6,295 nt of DNA. It comes from Acidimicrobiales bacterium (GTDB taxonomy: Bacteria > Actinomycetota > Acidimicrobiia > Acidimicrobiales > JABEUL01). Numbering within the stretch: the first letter of the stretch is position 1; the number at the start of each line of letters is the position of its first letter. This document shows positions 1-5,898 of the stretch, piece by piece. The stretch spans positions 1 to 6,295 of the forward strand of contig DAIDJA010000110.1 of the NCBI GenBank assembly GCA_027451605.1. The letters run 5' to 3'. Below the pieces are notes generated by a model. That model did no database searches. It was not told the origin of the DNA and saw nothing but the letters and a program-made list of their open reading frames with translations. A program made the translations under genes and the position numbers.

Positions 1-598
1 TAATCTGGCAGCCTTTGGGTAATAGTGCATCTAAAGCAACAGAATTTAAAATTTCTTTAAATGAATTACCATCATCGGTGGTGACCCAAATTGATCTCTG
101 TCGTCCAATCCCAAGCAAAAAATATGCTTCATTCTTTGTGACTGCCGCAATCGAAAACGGAGTCGGCTGACTAATGCCCGGCAGAACTCCAACCTGCCAA
201 GATTTTCCGTAATTATCTGATATCCCAAATATTCCATCATGCTGGCCCTTGTAACTTCCGATGTCAACCCAAATGGTCCCGGAGCTGAGGTAAGATAACG
301 CAATTCCTCCCCTCGTGGCAATTCCAAGTGGAGTTACATCTGTCACGGTTCGACCGACAATGTCATACATAATCCAAGTGGGTACACTATTTGATTCACC
401 GGTAGTTTTATTGACAGATGCCGGATCTGCAGTTACATCTAAAATGCTGCCATTATTAAATTTAACTATCGAACCTAAACTAGACCAAACCGGAACGTTG
501 GTCGCCAAAGATGATCCGCTCACAGATGTCGATGCAGGCGTGCACGAAGTTATAGCCCAGGTCATCAAAAATAATAACGAAATAGCATATTTACGCAT
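1..598 (-). CDS. Lipoprotein with Asp-box (BNR-type) beta-propeller repeats, 3' end missing
   Basis: Reading the minus strand from the ATG at 598 gives 199 codons without a stop, running off the left edge, so the C-terminus is missing. The N-terminus is a lipoprotein signal: Arg2-Lys3, a hydrophobic stretch (about residues 5-16) and a lipobox I16-T17-S18-C19, predicting lipid attachment at Cys19 and an extracytoplasmic location. Two Asp-box motifs follow: S-D-N-Y-G-K-S-W (residues 127-134, Asn replacing the usual Asp) and T-T-D-D-G-N-S-F (173-180, canonical), 46 residues apart as expected for successive beta-propeller blades. Asp-boxes occur in sialidases, photosystem assembly factor Ycf48 and many exported binding proteins, so enzymatic activity cannot be claimed. 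The gene overlaps the upstream Sco-fusion gene by 8 bp, with GGGGAG about 11 nt before its ATG. This implies translational coupling and perhaps a role beside the copper or oxidase assembly genes. The specific function is unknown. Confidence 0.8.
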   Translation of the reverse strand, partial: MRKYAISLLFLMTWAITSCTPASTSVSGSSLATNVPVWSSLGSIVKFNNGSILDVTADPASVNKTTGESNSVPTWIMYDIVGRTVTDVTPLGIATRGGIALSYLSSGTIWVDIGSYKGQHDGIFGISDNYGKSWQVGVLPGISQPTPFSIAAVTKNEAYFLLGIGRQRSIWVTTDDGNSFKEILNSVALDALLPKGCQI

Positions 599-2390
599 GA
601 CCAATCAATCTCCCCGCTTCGTTAGCAAACATCTGGGCGTAAGAAAGCTCCAAGTTAATGCCCGGTTGGCCGGTAGCTTGAGTTAATTCAGATTCATTAC
701 CCGAAGGAGAGATCATATAGACCAAAAGCGAATGAGCTACCATTCCTACCCTGGGGACTTCGGTAATTGCACCGTACTCCGACCAAACTGCTTTTAATTG
801 ATTTGCCGTTCCCGTTAAGAACTCCCAGTTATTTAAGGTTGTTAGGCCATGCTCAACATCAAAACCGTTTATTGCTGACATAGCCGTAAAATAAGGATTT
901 GCATTTACTGCAACGAATTCCATATGCGAAGACTCTTTTGCCAAAAGTTTTGCAGTCTGCAAAAACTCTTCTGCAACCACGGGACACGTTTCATAGCAAA
1001 CTGGATCCAAAAATGAAAGTATAACAACTTTGCCTTTAAAATCACTCAGGGATGTAGCTATGCCGTGCTGATTCTTCAGAGTAAAATTTGGAGCAGGCGG
1101 ATTCCCGGGAACCTGCGCTAAACCTCCTGAGTCCACTAGTGCCGCAGTCTCAACTTGCGGAGTAGATACCGCCTGATTAAATGAACCAATATCAGGCAAC
1201 GAGATCCAAATTGCCGCAATTAAAAACGAGACCACCAGCCAAAGCGCAGTAATTTTTCCGAAAGTCAATGCCGGGGCTATGGATTTTTGGACAGGCATAT
1301 TGCTTTTCTCGTCCAATCTATCAGCTGAATTTTCTTGAATACTGAATGAACTCTTGTAAACAATTGACCTGTATCCTACGGATAGATATAAAAATATCAG
1401 CGGAGCTGAATTAAGATCCGTTCCCACTCCGCCCAATATTCCAAAATCCATCCCAAACCACCACACAAAAAACAATACTATTGCTGTCACATATAGCCAA
1501 AATCTACGATACCTGTTTGACAGTATTCCGATTCCAATGACAGAAAATAATAGCGCGATAACAATATTTAATAAAACAAAATGGGAAGAGGAAATAGTTA
1601 CGATCCAGTTAATCGGACTCCTTAATGCCCCGGGCTGAGAATTGGCTGCCGCATTTTGAAATATTTGACTGAGCCCACCTTTTTTAAAGAACCCTTCAAC
1701 TGGTAAAAGCTGAAGTATCGCACCGAAGACGAAAATTGCCCCCACAATATTCCAAAGCAGTTTGCCCGCGGTTCCGTCATTAAATTTGGATTTATCAATT
1801 CTGAGCAAAATAACTGCAGCCAAGATATAAAACAACACAGCTCCCGGGGAACCTGTTAGTATACTGGCTCCGACAATAAATATCGAACCCATCCCTTCCG
1901 CTATTGTCCAAACTATAAGCCCCCAAATAATCGATAGATTCAACCCAATTTTTGCTATTTTTCCGTCATTGCCCGTTACTAACATCAGGCCTATAAGTAT
2001 TTGCACCACTACGGTGATTGCGTCGGTGGAAACCGTATGCAAAGTCCACATATTTATACCCAAGTTTCCGATTTTTTCGAGCCACTGTGGCTGACTGGAC
2101 ATCGCCGGTTCGACAACCATCGGAATGAATCCCCTTGGCATACTTGGCTGAGCCTGAAGAAGACCGTCTAGAATCCAAAACATACCGAGAACTTTCTGAA
2201 AAACAAACTTTACAGATCCCCCTAAGCTAAAAAAATTGGCGTCAATCCGGGTCAAACGATCCTTTATTGGCGAAAAAGCAAACAGAGCCGACAATATTCC
2301 AAGCCCTAATAAAAAAGAGACTTCCAGTCTGACTGACAACAGATGCATCAAATATTGCGACGGAAAATTAAAAGCCTGCCCCATATTCAC
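591..2390 (-). CDS. Multi-pass membrane protein fused to a C-terminal Sco/redoxin copper-chaperone domain
   Basis: This is a 599-residue protein in two parts. Residues 1 to about 400 hold roughly ten hydrophobic segments (near 22-41, 60-79, 122-140, 148-166, 183-197, 211-230, 269-290, 297-320, 329-345, 380-398). Basic residues after segments 1, 3, 5, 7 and 9 fit an N-out topology that places the C-terminal part outside the cytoplasm. I do not recognise a named family for this part. Residues about 430-599 are a Sco/AhpC-TSA-type thioredoxin fold. They have C465-Y-E-T-C469 (the CxxxC of Sco proteins) in the context F-L-D-P-V-C, and H553 in V-A-H-S, which matches the third copper ligand. Sco proteins deliver copper to, or reduce the thiols of, the CuA site of cytochrome oxidase subunit II. 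The GTG start overlaps the ctaG-like stop in the string TAGTG, with AGGGTGAT just upstream. An ATG two codons later (2384) is an alternative start. Domain call is firm; the membrane half is uncharacterised. Confidence 0.88.
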   Translation of the reverse strand: MNMGQAFNFPSQYLMHLLSVRLEVSFLLGLGILSALFAFSPIKDRLTRIDANFFSLGGSVKFVFQKVLGMFWILDGLLQAQPSMPRGFIPMVVEPAMSSQPQWLEKIGNLGINMWTLHTVSTDAITVVVQILIGLMLVTGNDGKIAKIGLNLSIIWGLIVWTIAEGMGSIFIVGASILTGSPGAVLFYILAAVILLRIDKSKFNDGTAGKLLWNIVGAIFVFGAILQLLPVEGFFKKGGLSQIFQNAAANSQPGALRSPINWIVTISSSHFVLLNIVIALLFSVIGIGILSNRYRRFWLYVTAIVLFFVWWFGMDFGILGGVGTDLNSAPLIFLYLSVGYRSIVYKSSFSIQENSADRLDEKSNMPVQKSIAPALTFGKITALWLVVSFLIAAIWISLPDIGSFNQAVSTPQVETAALVDSGGLAQVPGNPPAPNFTLKNQHGIATSLSDFKGKVVILSFLDPVCYETCPVVAEEFLQTAKLLAKESSHMEFVAVNANPYFTAMSAINGFDVEHGLTTLNNWEFLTGTANQLKAVWSEYGAITEVPRVGMVAHSLLVYMISPSGNESELTQATGQPGINLELSYAQMFANEAGRLIGHA

Positions 2391-3361
2391 TAGGCATCAC
2401 CCTGAATATCTGTGGCCCAAGGAACCTTTATAGATCCGTCTTTTTCAACTTCGGTTTCAGCGGCCCACCAACCTAACTTTGAGGTGGACTTAAGAACATG
2501 TTTGGTGTTATAAAGATCTTGACCTCGCCGAGTTTCACGTTTTTCAACTGACAGCCATCCGACCAGCGGGACAGACGCACCGATACCCGACATTAACATA
2601 ATCGTAATCCAAAATACCGCCGCACCGGTTTGGACCGACAAGAGCGAATACATGTTTGGCGCTATAGAAGCGGTCGCTCCTCCCGGAAGTAATGCAATCG
2701 CCAAAAAAGCATCAAAGGGCATCCCCGAAACGGCCAATAGAGCCCTTATTGGATGAGAATACCTCTTCTTGCCGATAAAGTCCGGCGAAACGATGGGCCA
2801 CCAAGCCAACATTCCAAATACCAAAAATAATACATTCACAAAATCCATTAAGTAGGAGTGATCCATGGCAACTACAATTCCGTGACCCAAAAAGAACCAG
2901 AACATAATTCCGTTATTGAGCAAAATGGTTACAATAGGGTTTGTAAGTTTTTTAAAGCCGGAACTTTTTAGAATCTTTAACACCTTAACTTTTGGCAGAT
3001 ACGAACTCGTCTGCATAAACAGGGTAACCGGTGCCGACATGCCAGCAAGCATCGGAACCGCTATCATTAAATCCAAGTGCTGTATGATGTGAACCGTAAA
3101 AATATCTGCAGCGTAAGTAGGGATTCCTGATTGAAATGCGATGGAGCAGCCAAACATTGCAGAAATCCAAAAGACTTTTCGGTTCATCGGCCACTTTCTT
3201 CCCCGGCTCTGAAATAACTGTACGGCGCGAAAGTACCATATTGAAGCTACAATCTCAAATGCCAAAGTAATTATTGCCCACGGCCCGTAAGTGAAAGTAA
3301 ATAACACCTTAAAGATGGTCTCAAGCCCAAACGGTGGCAGTGGTGGGGGAAGCGGATTCAC
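2390..3361 (-). CDS. ctaG: CtaG-like (caa3-type) cytochrome c oxidase assembly membrane protein
   Basis: This is a 323-residue, mostly hydrophobic protein with about seven membrane segments (near 27-48, 63-82, 86-108, 143-165, 172-192, 207-227, 245-270) and a hydrophilic C-terminal tail. The strongest family signature is H91-I-I-Q-H95 followed by a hydrophobic run containing A101-V-P-M, the equivalent of the H-M-x-Q-H...PP segment of CtaG proteins. A W-W-P motif at 187-189 is also typical. CtaG proteins help insert copper into caa3-type oxidases at the membrane. It is divergent: the His usually found at the start of the helix before W-W-P, and the usual D-Q-x-x-G-G motif (here V243-Q244-T-G-A-A), are not conserved. 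The start is GTG at 3361; an in-frame TAA at 3365-3367 excludes an upstream ATG, GTG or TTG start. It is the first gene of the overlapping operon with the Sco fusion. An orphan CtaG-family role outside oxidase assembly cannot be excluded. Confidence 0.85.
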   Translation of the reverse strand: MNPLPPPLPPFGLETIFKVLFTFTYGPWAIITLAFEIVASIWYFRAVQLFQSRGRKWPMNRKVFWISAMFGCSIAFQSGIPTYAADIFTVHIIQHLDLMIAVPMLAGMSAPVTLFMQTSSYLPKVKVLKILKSSGFKKLTNPIVTILLNNGIMFWFFLGHGIVVAMDHSYLMDFVNVLFLVFGMLAWWPIVSPDFIGKKRYSHPIRALLAVSGMPFDAFLAIALLPGGATASIAPNMYSLLSVQTGAAVFWITIMLMSGIGASVPLVGWLSVEKRETRRGQDLYNTKHVLKSTSKLGWWAAETEVEKDGSIKVPWATDIQGDA

Positions 3362-3364
3362 AAT

Positions 3365-3374
3365 TTATAGTTTA
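3365..3374 (-). promoter_or_regulatory. Possible -10 box for a leaderless ctaG-operon transcript
   Basis: On the minus strand TAAACT (3374-3369) fits the actinobacterial TANNNT -10 pattern and ends 7 nt before the GTG start at 3361, which would put the transcription start on the start codon. No Shine-Dalgarno sequence precedes the GTG, and an in-frame TAA (3367-3365) lies two codons upstream. No convincing -35 box was seen, so this is inference. Confidence 0.35.
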
Positions 3375-3438
3375 GTTACCCAATTTAGCGCCATTTATGC
3401 AACTGTTTCGGCAAAAAAGCTAGAATTTTAAGGAATAT

Positions 3439-3484
3439 TTTCCGAAATAAGTTGTTTTAATTAATGTTAACTTGTACGAAAGGA
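3439..3484 (+). promoter_or_regulatory. Weak candidate promoter and ribosome binding site of trxA
   Basis: The 135-bp divergent spacer (3362-3496) holds a candidate -10 TAATGT (3462-3467) with a poor -35 TTTCCG (3439-3444) 17 bp upstream. An alternative -10 is TAACTT (3468-3473). The purine-rich GAAAGGA ending at 3484 is the likely Shine-Dalgarno sequence, about 12 nt from the ATG, which is rather far. I see nothing else of note in this spacer. Confidence 0.25.
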
Positions 3485-3496
3485 CGGTTCAGTTAA

Positions 3497-3823
3497 ATGT
3501 CAAACGCAAATATTCAATATGCCAATGACTTGGAGACTTTTAATAATTTAGTCATAAATTCAGATAAGCCGGTACTGGTGGATTTTTATGCAGACTGGTG
3601 CGGACCCTGTAAAGCAGTTGCCCCTGAAATTGACAAAATTGCCGATGAGAAAAAGGAATCTTTAAATGTCGTAAAAGTAGATGTCGATGCCAACGTAGAA
3701 GTAGCCAGCCAATACCAGGTAATGTCCATTCCGACATTGGGACTATTCAAACAGGGTCAGCTCGTAGCAAGAACCATGGGCGCCATGCCAAAAGATAGAA
3801 TCATCAAGTCATTAGGAATTTAA
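3497..3823 (+). CDS. trxA: Thioredoxin
   Basis: This is a complete 108-residue protein, the normal length of a classical thioredoxin, with no signal peptide and so cytoplasmic. The active site is W34-C35-G36-P37-C38. The buried Asp that tunes the first cysteine is D29, in V-L-V-D-F. The cis-proline facing the active site is P79, in S-I-P-T, and the conserved glycines near the C-terminus (G88 and G95) are present. It reduces protein disulfides using electrons from thioredoxin reductase, which is not in this window. The gene stands alone, divergent from the ctaG operon and convergent with the metallo-hydrolase gene. The ATG follows GAAAGGA about 12 nt upstream. Whether it feeds electrons to the neighbouring Sco or DUF929-like proteins is unknown; those act on the other side of the membrane and would need a transmembrane carrier. 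Confidence 0.96.
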   Translation: MSNANIQYANDLETFNNLVINSDKPVLVDFYADWCGPCKAVAPEIDKIADEKKESLNVVKVDVDANVEVASQYQVMSIPTLGLFKQGQLVARTMGAMPKDRIIKSLGI

Positions 3824-3865
3824 ACAATATTTCACTTTGTGATATACAACATAACAATGTATTTA

Positions 3866-3898
3866 TGGAAGCTGAACAATTAAATCAGCTTCCATTTT
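3866..3898 (+). terminator. Hairpin terminator of trxA, overlapping the convergent gene's stop
   Basis: TGGAAGCTGA (3866-3875) and TCAGCTTCCA (3885-3894) form a perfect 10-bp stem with a 9-nt loop, followed on the plus strand by TTTT (3895-3898). It starts 43 nt after the trxA stop. One arm encodes Trp-Lys-Leu at the end of the convergent hydrolase and its TAA stop lies in the loop. On the minus strand the stem is followed only by TAAATA, so termination in that direction is less convincing. Confidence 0.65.
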
Positions 3899-4761
3899 GC
3901 ATTTAGATCTTCCTTTGTTAGCAGACCGGTATCTGTTATACCTATAACTTTTAGTTCGTCAAAAAGCTTTCTTAAATGTGCAAATAAACTTGTTGTCGCC
4001 AACGGATACAGAGATTGAGATACGTCACTGTACACATTCGAAATAATCTCATCTATAGATTTGGGTATGTCTGGACTTAGAGCAGAAATCACCTTTGCTT
4101 CTCTGGCTAATCTGTGCTCTATGACCCTCTTAATCTCCAATTTTGGATCAGATATTAAATGACCGTGGCCCGGGGCAATCAAAGATATCTCAAACCTTTC
4201 GGACAAAAGGTCATCCAAACTTTCCAAATAAGCTTTCATATCACCGTCAGGGGGCGGTATTATTACGGTAGCACCATTCATAAGATGGTCACCGGTAAAA
4301 AGAATTCTAAGGTCCTCAAGTAAAAAACAGAGGTGATTGGAAGCGTGGCCCGGGGTATGCAATACTTTTACAGAACGAGTGCCGATATTAATTGACTGAC
4401 CGCCACTCAAATTAACATCAGGAATAAACCCATCTTTTCCGATAAATCCATATGTGGTTGCACCCGTCAGTTCTTTTAGTTTATCGGAGCCGGGCCAATG
4501 ATCAATATGAGTATGGGTAACCAAAATTGAAGTTATCTTCGACGGTGCCGTAGCAATTATACGTCTAATATGGCTGTCATCGTCCGGACCGGGGTCAATG
4601 ACGCAGGTAGCTTCTGAGTCGACCAATAGGTAGGTATTTGTTCCCTTGCCGGTATAGACTGAAGGATTTGGAGCAAGAATCCTGATTGCCCCTGCACCAA
4701 TTTCAACTGGTACGTCTACCTCCAAAATATCTTCTGTTTCAAACCGATGACTCATATCCAT
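3880..4761 (-). CDS. Metallo-beta-lactamase-fold hydrolase, LACTB2-like
   Basis: This protein has about 293 residues from the ATG at 4761. A TTG three codons upstream (4770) could also start it, and residues are numbered here from that TTG. The metal-binding set of the fold is complete: T85-H86-T-H88-I-D90-H91, H142 in T-P-G-H, D161 in T-G-D-H, and A-P-G-H202-G-H204. The N-terminal A-P-N-P...G-T-N-T-Y segment (33-47) and a helical C-terminal region (about 215-296, with H-R-L-A-R-E and H-L-R-K-L) match the LACTB2-type winged-helix tail. Relatives hydrolyse phosphodiesters in RNA or thioesters; the substrate cannot be read from sequence. Most relatives have G-G after the D-H; here it is W-P-G. 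The gene lies downstream of a Nudix hydrolase on the same strand, an arrangement I recall from actinobacteria, but a 154-bp gap suggests it may also have its own promoter. Confidence 0.9.
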   Translation of the reverse strand: MDMSHRFETEDILEVDVPVEIGAGAIRILAPNPSVYTGKGTNTYLLVDSEATCVIDPGPDDDSHIRRIIATAPSKITSILVTHTHIDHWPGSDKLKELTGATTYGFIGKDGFIPDVNLSGGQSINIGTRSVKVLHTPGHASNHLCFLLEDLRILFTGDHLMNGATVIIPPPDGDMKAYLESLDDLLSERFEISLIAPGHGHLISDPKLEIKRVIEHRLAREAKVISALSPDIPKSIDEIISNVYSDVSQSLYPLATTSLFAHLRKLFDELKVIGITDTGLLTKEDLNAKWKLI

Positions 4762-4797
4762 ATTTTCCAAGTTTGATTGACGCCATTTCCGATCAAA

Positions 4798-4828
4798 AAT
4801 CTACTCATAAACTTTTGCCAATAGTCAA
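4798..4828 (-). promoter_or_regulatory. Candidate promoter of the metallo-hydrolase gene
   Basis: On the minus strand TTGACT (4828-4823) resembles a -35 box, followed after 19 bp by TAGATT (4803-4798), which fits TANNNT. Transcription would start near 4791, about 30 nt before the ATG at 4761. The long spacing is a weakness. The rest of the 4762-4915 spacer is very AT-rich, and I see no clear terminator for the upstream Nudix gene. Confidence 0.35.
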
Positions 4829-4841
4829 ACTGAAATTGACT
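4823..4841. repeat. Short inverted repeat overlapping the candidate -35 box
   Basis: AGTCAA (4823-4828) and TTGACT (4836-4841) are perfect inverted copies separated by 7 nt. One arm is the candidate -35 of the metallo-hydrolase promoter, so it could be an operator half-site pair or a weak RNA hairpin. At 6 bp per arm it may also be chance. Confidence 0.3.
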
Positions 4842-4915
4842 TTTAAAAATGATTTTAAAAATTTCGAATTAATTTTTTACCTTTTTTAATCTTAAAACCT
4901 TAAATTCGAGATACG

Positions 4916-5704
4916 TTAATATCCTTCGTCTCCGGGAATCAAAATTTTTAATTCGTTGCCGTTAACGTCAATTCTGGGAACAATTTCTTTGATGTCGCTC
5001 AATTCCATCAGTCCCGCAAGAAGGTCATCCGATTGGCTGAAATTCAAGAGCCGGCAAATATTCTTCACGGTAGGAAATATTATTTCGATTTCTCCGGCTT
5101 CACTCAGTTCTAAGGCTAGAGCGGGATTAATCCATCTTGATTCAACGGTTTCTCCATTATCATGGGATAATTCAAAATTGGGTTCAACTTTGGTGACAAA
5201 AAATCTTGTACTATATCGCCGGGGAGGACCAACCGGGGTCGTCCAATGGGAAAAGTACACAATTTTTGACAAATCCAAATAAATATCTTCTTTTTCCATG
5301 AAATCAAGAAACGAGATTTGCTTGGCATTCAGCATGTCTCTATATTTTTTAAATTCTATCCTTTTGTTATGTTCGCACAGTCCGACCAATATTCCGGCTT
5401 CTTCAAATGTCTCCCGAATAGCTGCAATAAAATAAGCAAGTGAGCCGCTATTCACTTTAAATTTTAAGTCATTATCACCATGTGAAAAATTCTTACATCT
5501 TGTATAAAACTTCTCGTCGAAGTCACTTTGCATTACCCCGCCGCCGGGAAATACGAAAGCACCGCCGATAAAGTCGGAATTCAGATTTCGCTTAAGCATA
5601 AAAATCTCATAGTAGATACCTTTGTAGCCTGCAGGCCTGTCTCTCAGCAAAATTAAAGTAGATGCGGGACGAATTTCAACATCGCTACCCGTTAAATCAT
5701 TCAC
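4916..5704 (-). CDS. Nudix hydrolase, NUDT19-like (possible CoA or acyl-CoA diphosphatase)
   Basis: This is a 262-residue protein with a split Nudix box. F52-P-G-G-G-V57 supplies the glycine end and R97-E-T-F-E-E-A-G-I105 supplies the catalytic helix (R-E-x-x-E-E-x-G-hydrophobic), whose glutamates bind the metal. G56 and R97 are 41 residues apart instead of the usual 14, so about 27 residues are inserted. Such an insertion is known in the NUDT19/RP2p group, which cleaves CoA and acyl-CoA diphosphate bonds. The later segment H153-W-T-T-P-V-G-P-P-R-R-Y-S-T-R-F-F (to 169) is also typical of this group. Substrate is inference. The GTG at 5704 is the first ATG, GTG or TTG start after an in-frame TAA at 5726-5728 and has no Shine-Dalgarno sequence. 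No signal peptide; cytoplasmic. The LACTB2-like hydrolase gene follows on the same strand. Confidence 0.9.
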   Translation of the reverse strand: MNDLTGSDVEIRPASTLILLRDRPAGYKGIYYEIFMLKRNLNSDFIGGAFVFPGGGVMQSDFDEKFYTRCKNFSHGDNDLKFKVNSGSLAYFIAAIRETFEEAGILVGLCEHNKRIEFKKYRDMLNAKQISFLDFMEKEDIYLDLSKIVYFSHWTTPVGPPRRYSTRFFVTKVEPNFELSHDNGETVESRWINPALALELSEAGEIEIIFPTVKNICRLLNFSQSDDLLAGLMELSDIKEIVPRIDVNGNELKILIPGDEGY

Positions 5705-5712
5705 AACAATAA

Positions 5713-5742
5713 AAGTTAGCTCAATTTATAGAAGCAATTCAA
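5713..5742 (-). promoter_or_regulatory. Candidate promoter of the Nudix gene, possibly leaderless
   Basis: On the minus strand TTGAAT (5742-5737) and TAACTT (5718-5713) are 18 bp apart. The -10 box ends 8 nt before the GTG at 5704, so transcription would begin at or next to the start codon. The absence of a Shine-Dalgarno sequence fits a leaderless message. Confidence 0.45.
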
Positions 5743-5780
5743 ATCAGATCGACCTAATGGGATAAATGCGGTCCTTATTT

Positions 5781-5792
5781 ATATGCGCATAT
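5781..5792. repeat. Perfect 12-bp palindrome in the divergent spacer
   Basis: ATATGCGCATAT is a perfect palindrome midway between the divergent Nudix and DUF929-like genes. It could be an operator for a dimeric regulator, but the regulator is unknown and no second copy was noticed in the window. Confidence 0.3.
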
Positions 5793-5843
5793 CTTGAAGT
5801 GCGACTACCACATGCATCAAATTAGCCAGAATTTGAAATTCAA

Positions 5844-5852
5844 TGTTATAAT
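5844..5852 (+). promoter_or_regulatory. Extended -10 promoter element of the DUF929-like gene
   Basis: TGTTATAAT is a perfect consensus -10 hexamer (5847-5852) with the TGN extension. No good -35 box lies 16-18 bp upstream, which extended -10 promoters tolerate. Transcription would start near 5859 and leave a leader of about 40 nt without an obvious Shine-Dalgarno sequence. Confidence 0.55.
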
Positions 5853-5898
5853 TTGATAACAGTTTGTCGCAAAGTCCAAAAACTATCTTTAAACCATT

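Noticed and set aside
46..327. Minus-strand open frame of 93 codons
   Set aside because: It is in another frame of the lipoprotein gene and has no family signature.
315..686. Plus-strand open frame of 123 codons
   Set aside because: It lies antisense to the lipoprotein gene, which has a lipobox and Asp-box motifs, and to the end of the Sco fusion. Its product shows no recognisable motif.
2985..3239. Minus-strand open frame of 84 codons inside ctaG
   Set aside because: It is an out-of-frame shadow of the CtaG-like coding sequence.
4842..4900. Poly-T-rich stretch between the Nudix and metallo-hydrolase genes as a terminator
   Set aside because: The T runs are on the plus strand, where no gene ends nearby. 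On the strand of the Nudix gene they are A runs, and no stable GC-containing stem precedes them.
4956..5282. Plus-strand open frame of 108 codons
   Set aside because: It is antisense to the Nudix gene, whose motifs are intact, and its product is not recognisable.
3361..5731. Identical 10-mer CAATTTATAG at 3361-3370 and 5722-5731, upstream of two GTG-start genes
   Set aside because: It lies at different distances from the two starts (touching one, 17 nt from the other), and AT-rich 10-mers are expected to recur by chance in a window of this size.
5833..5838. TTGAAA as a -35 box for the DUF929-like gene
   Set aside because: It is only 8 bp from the TATAAT box, too close to work as a -35/-10 pair.
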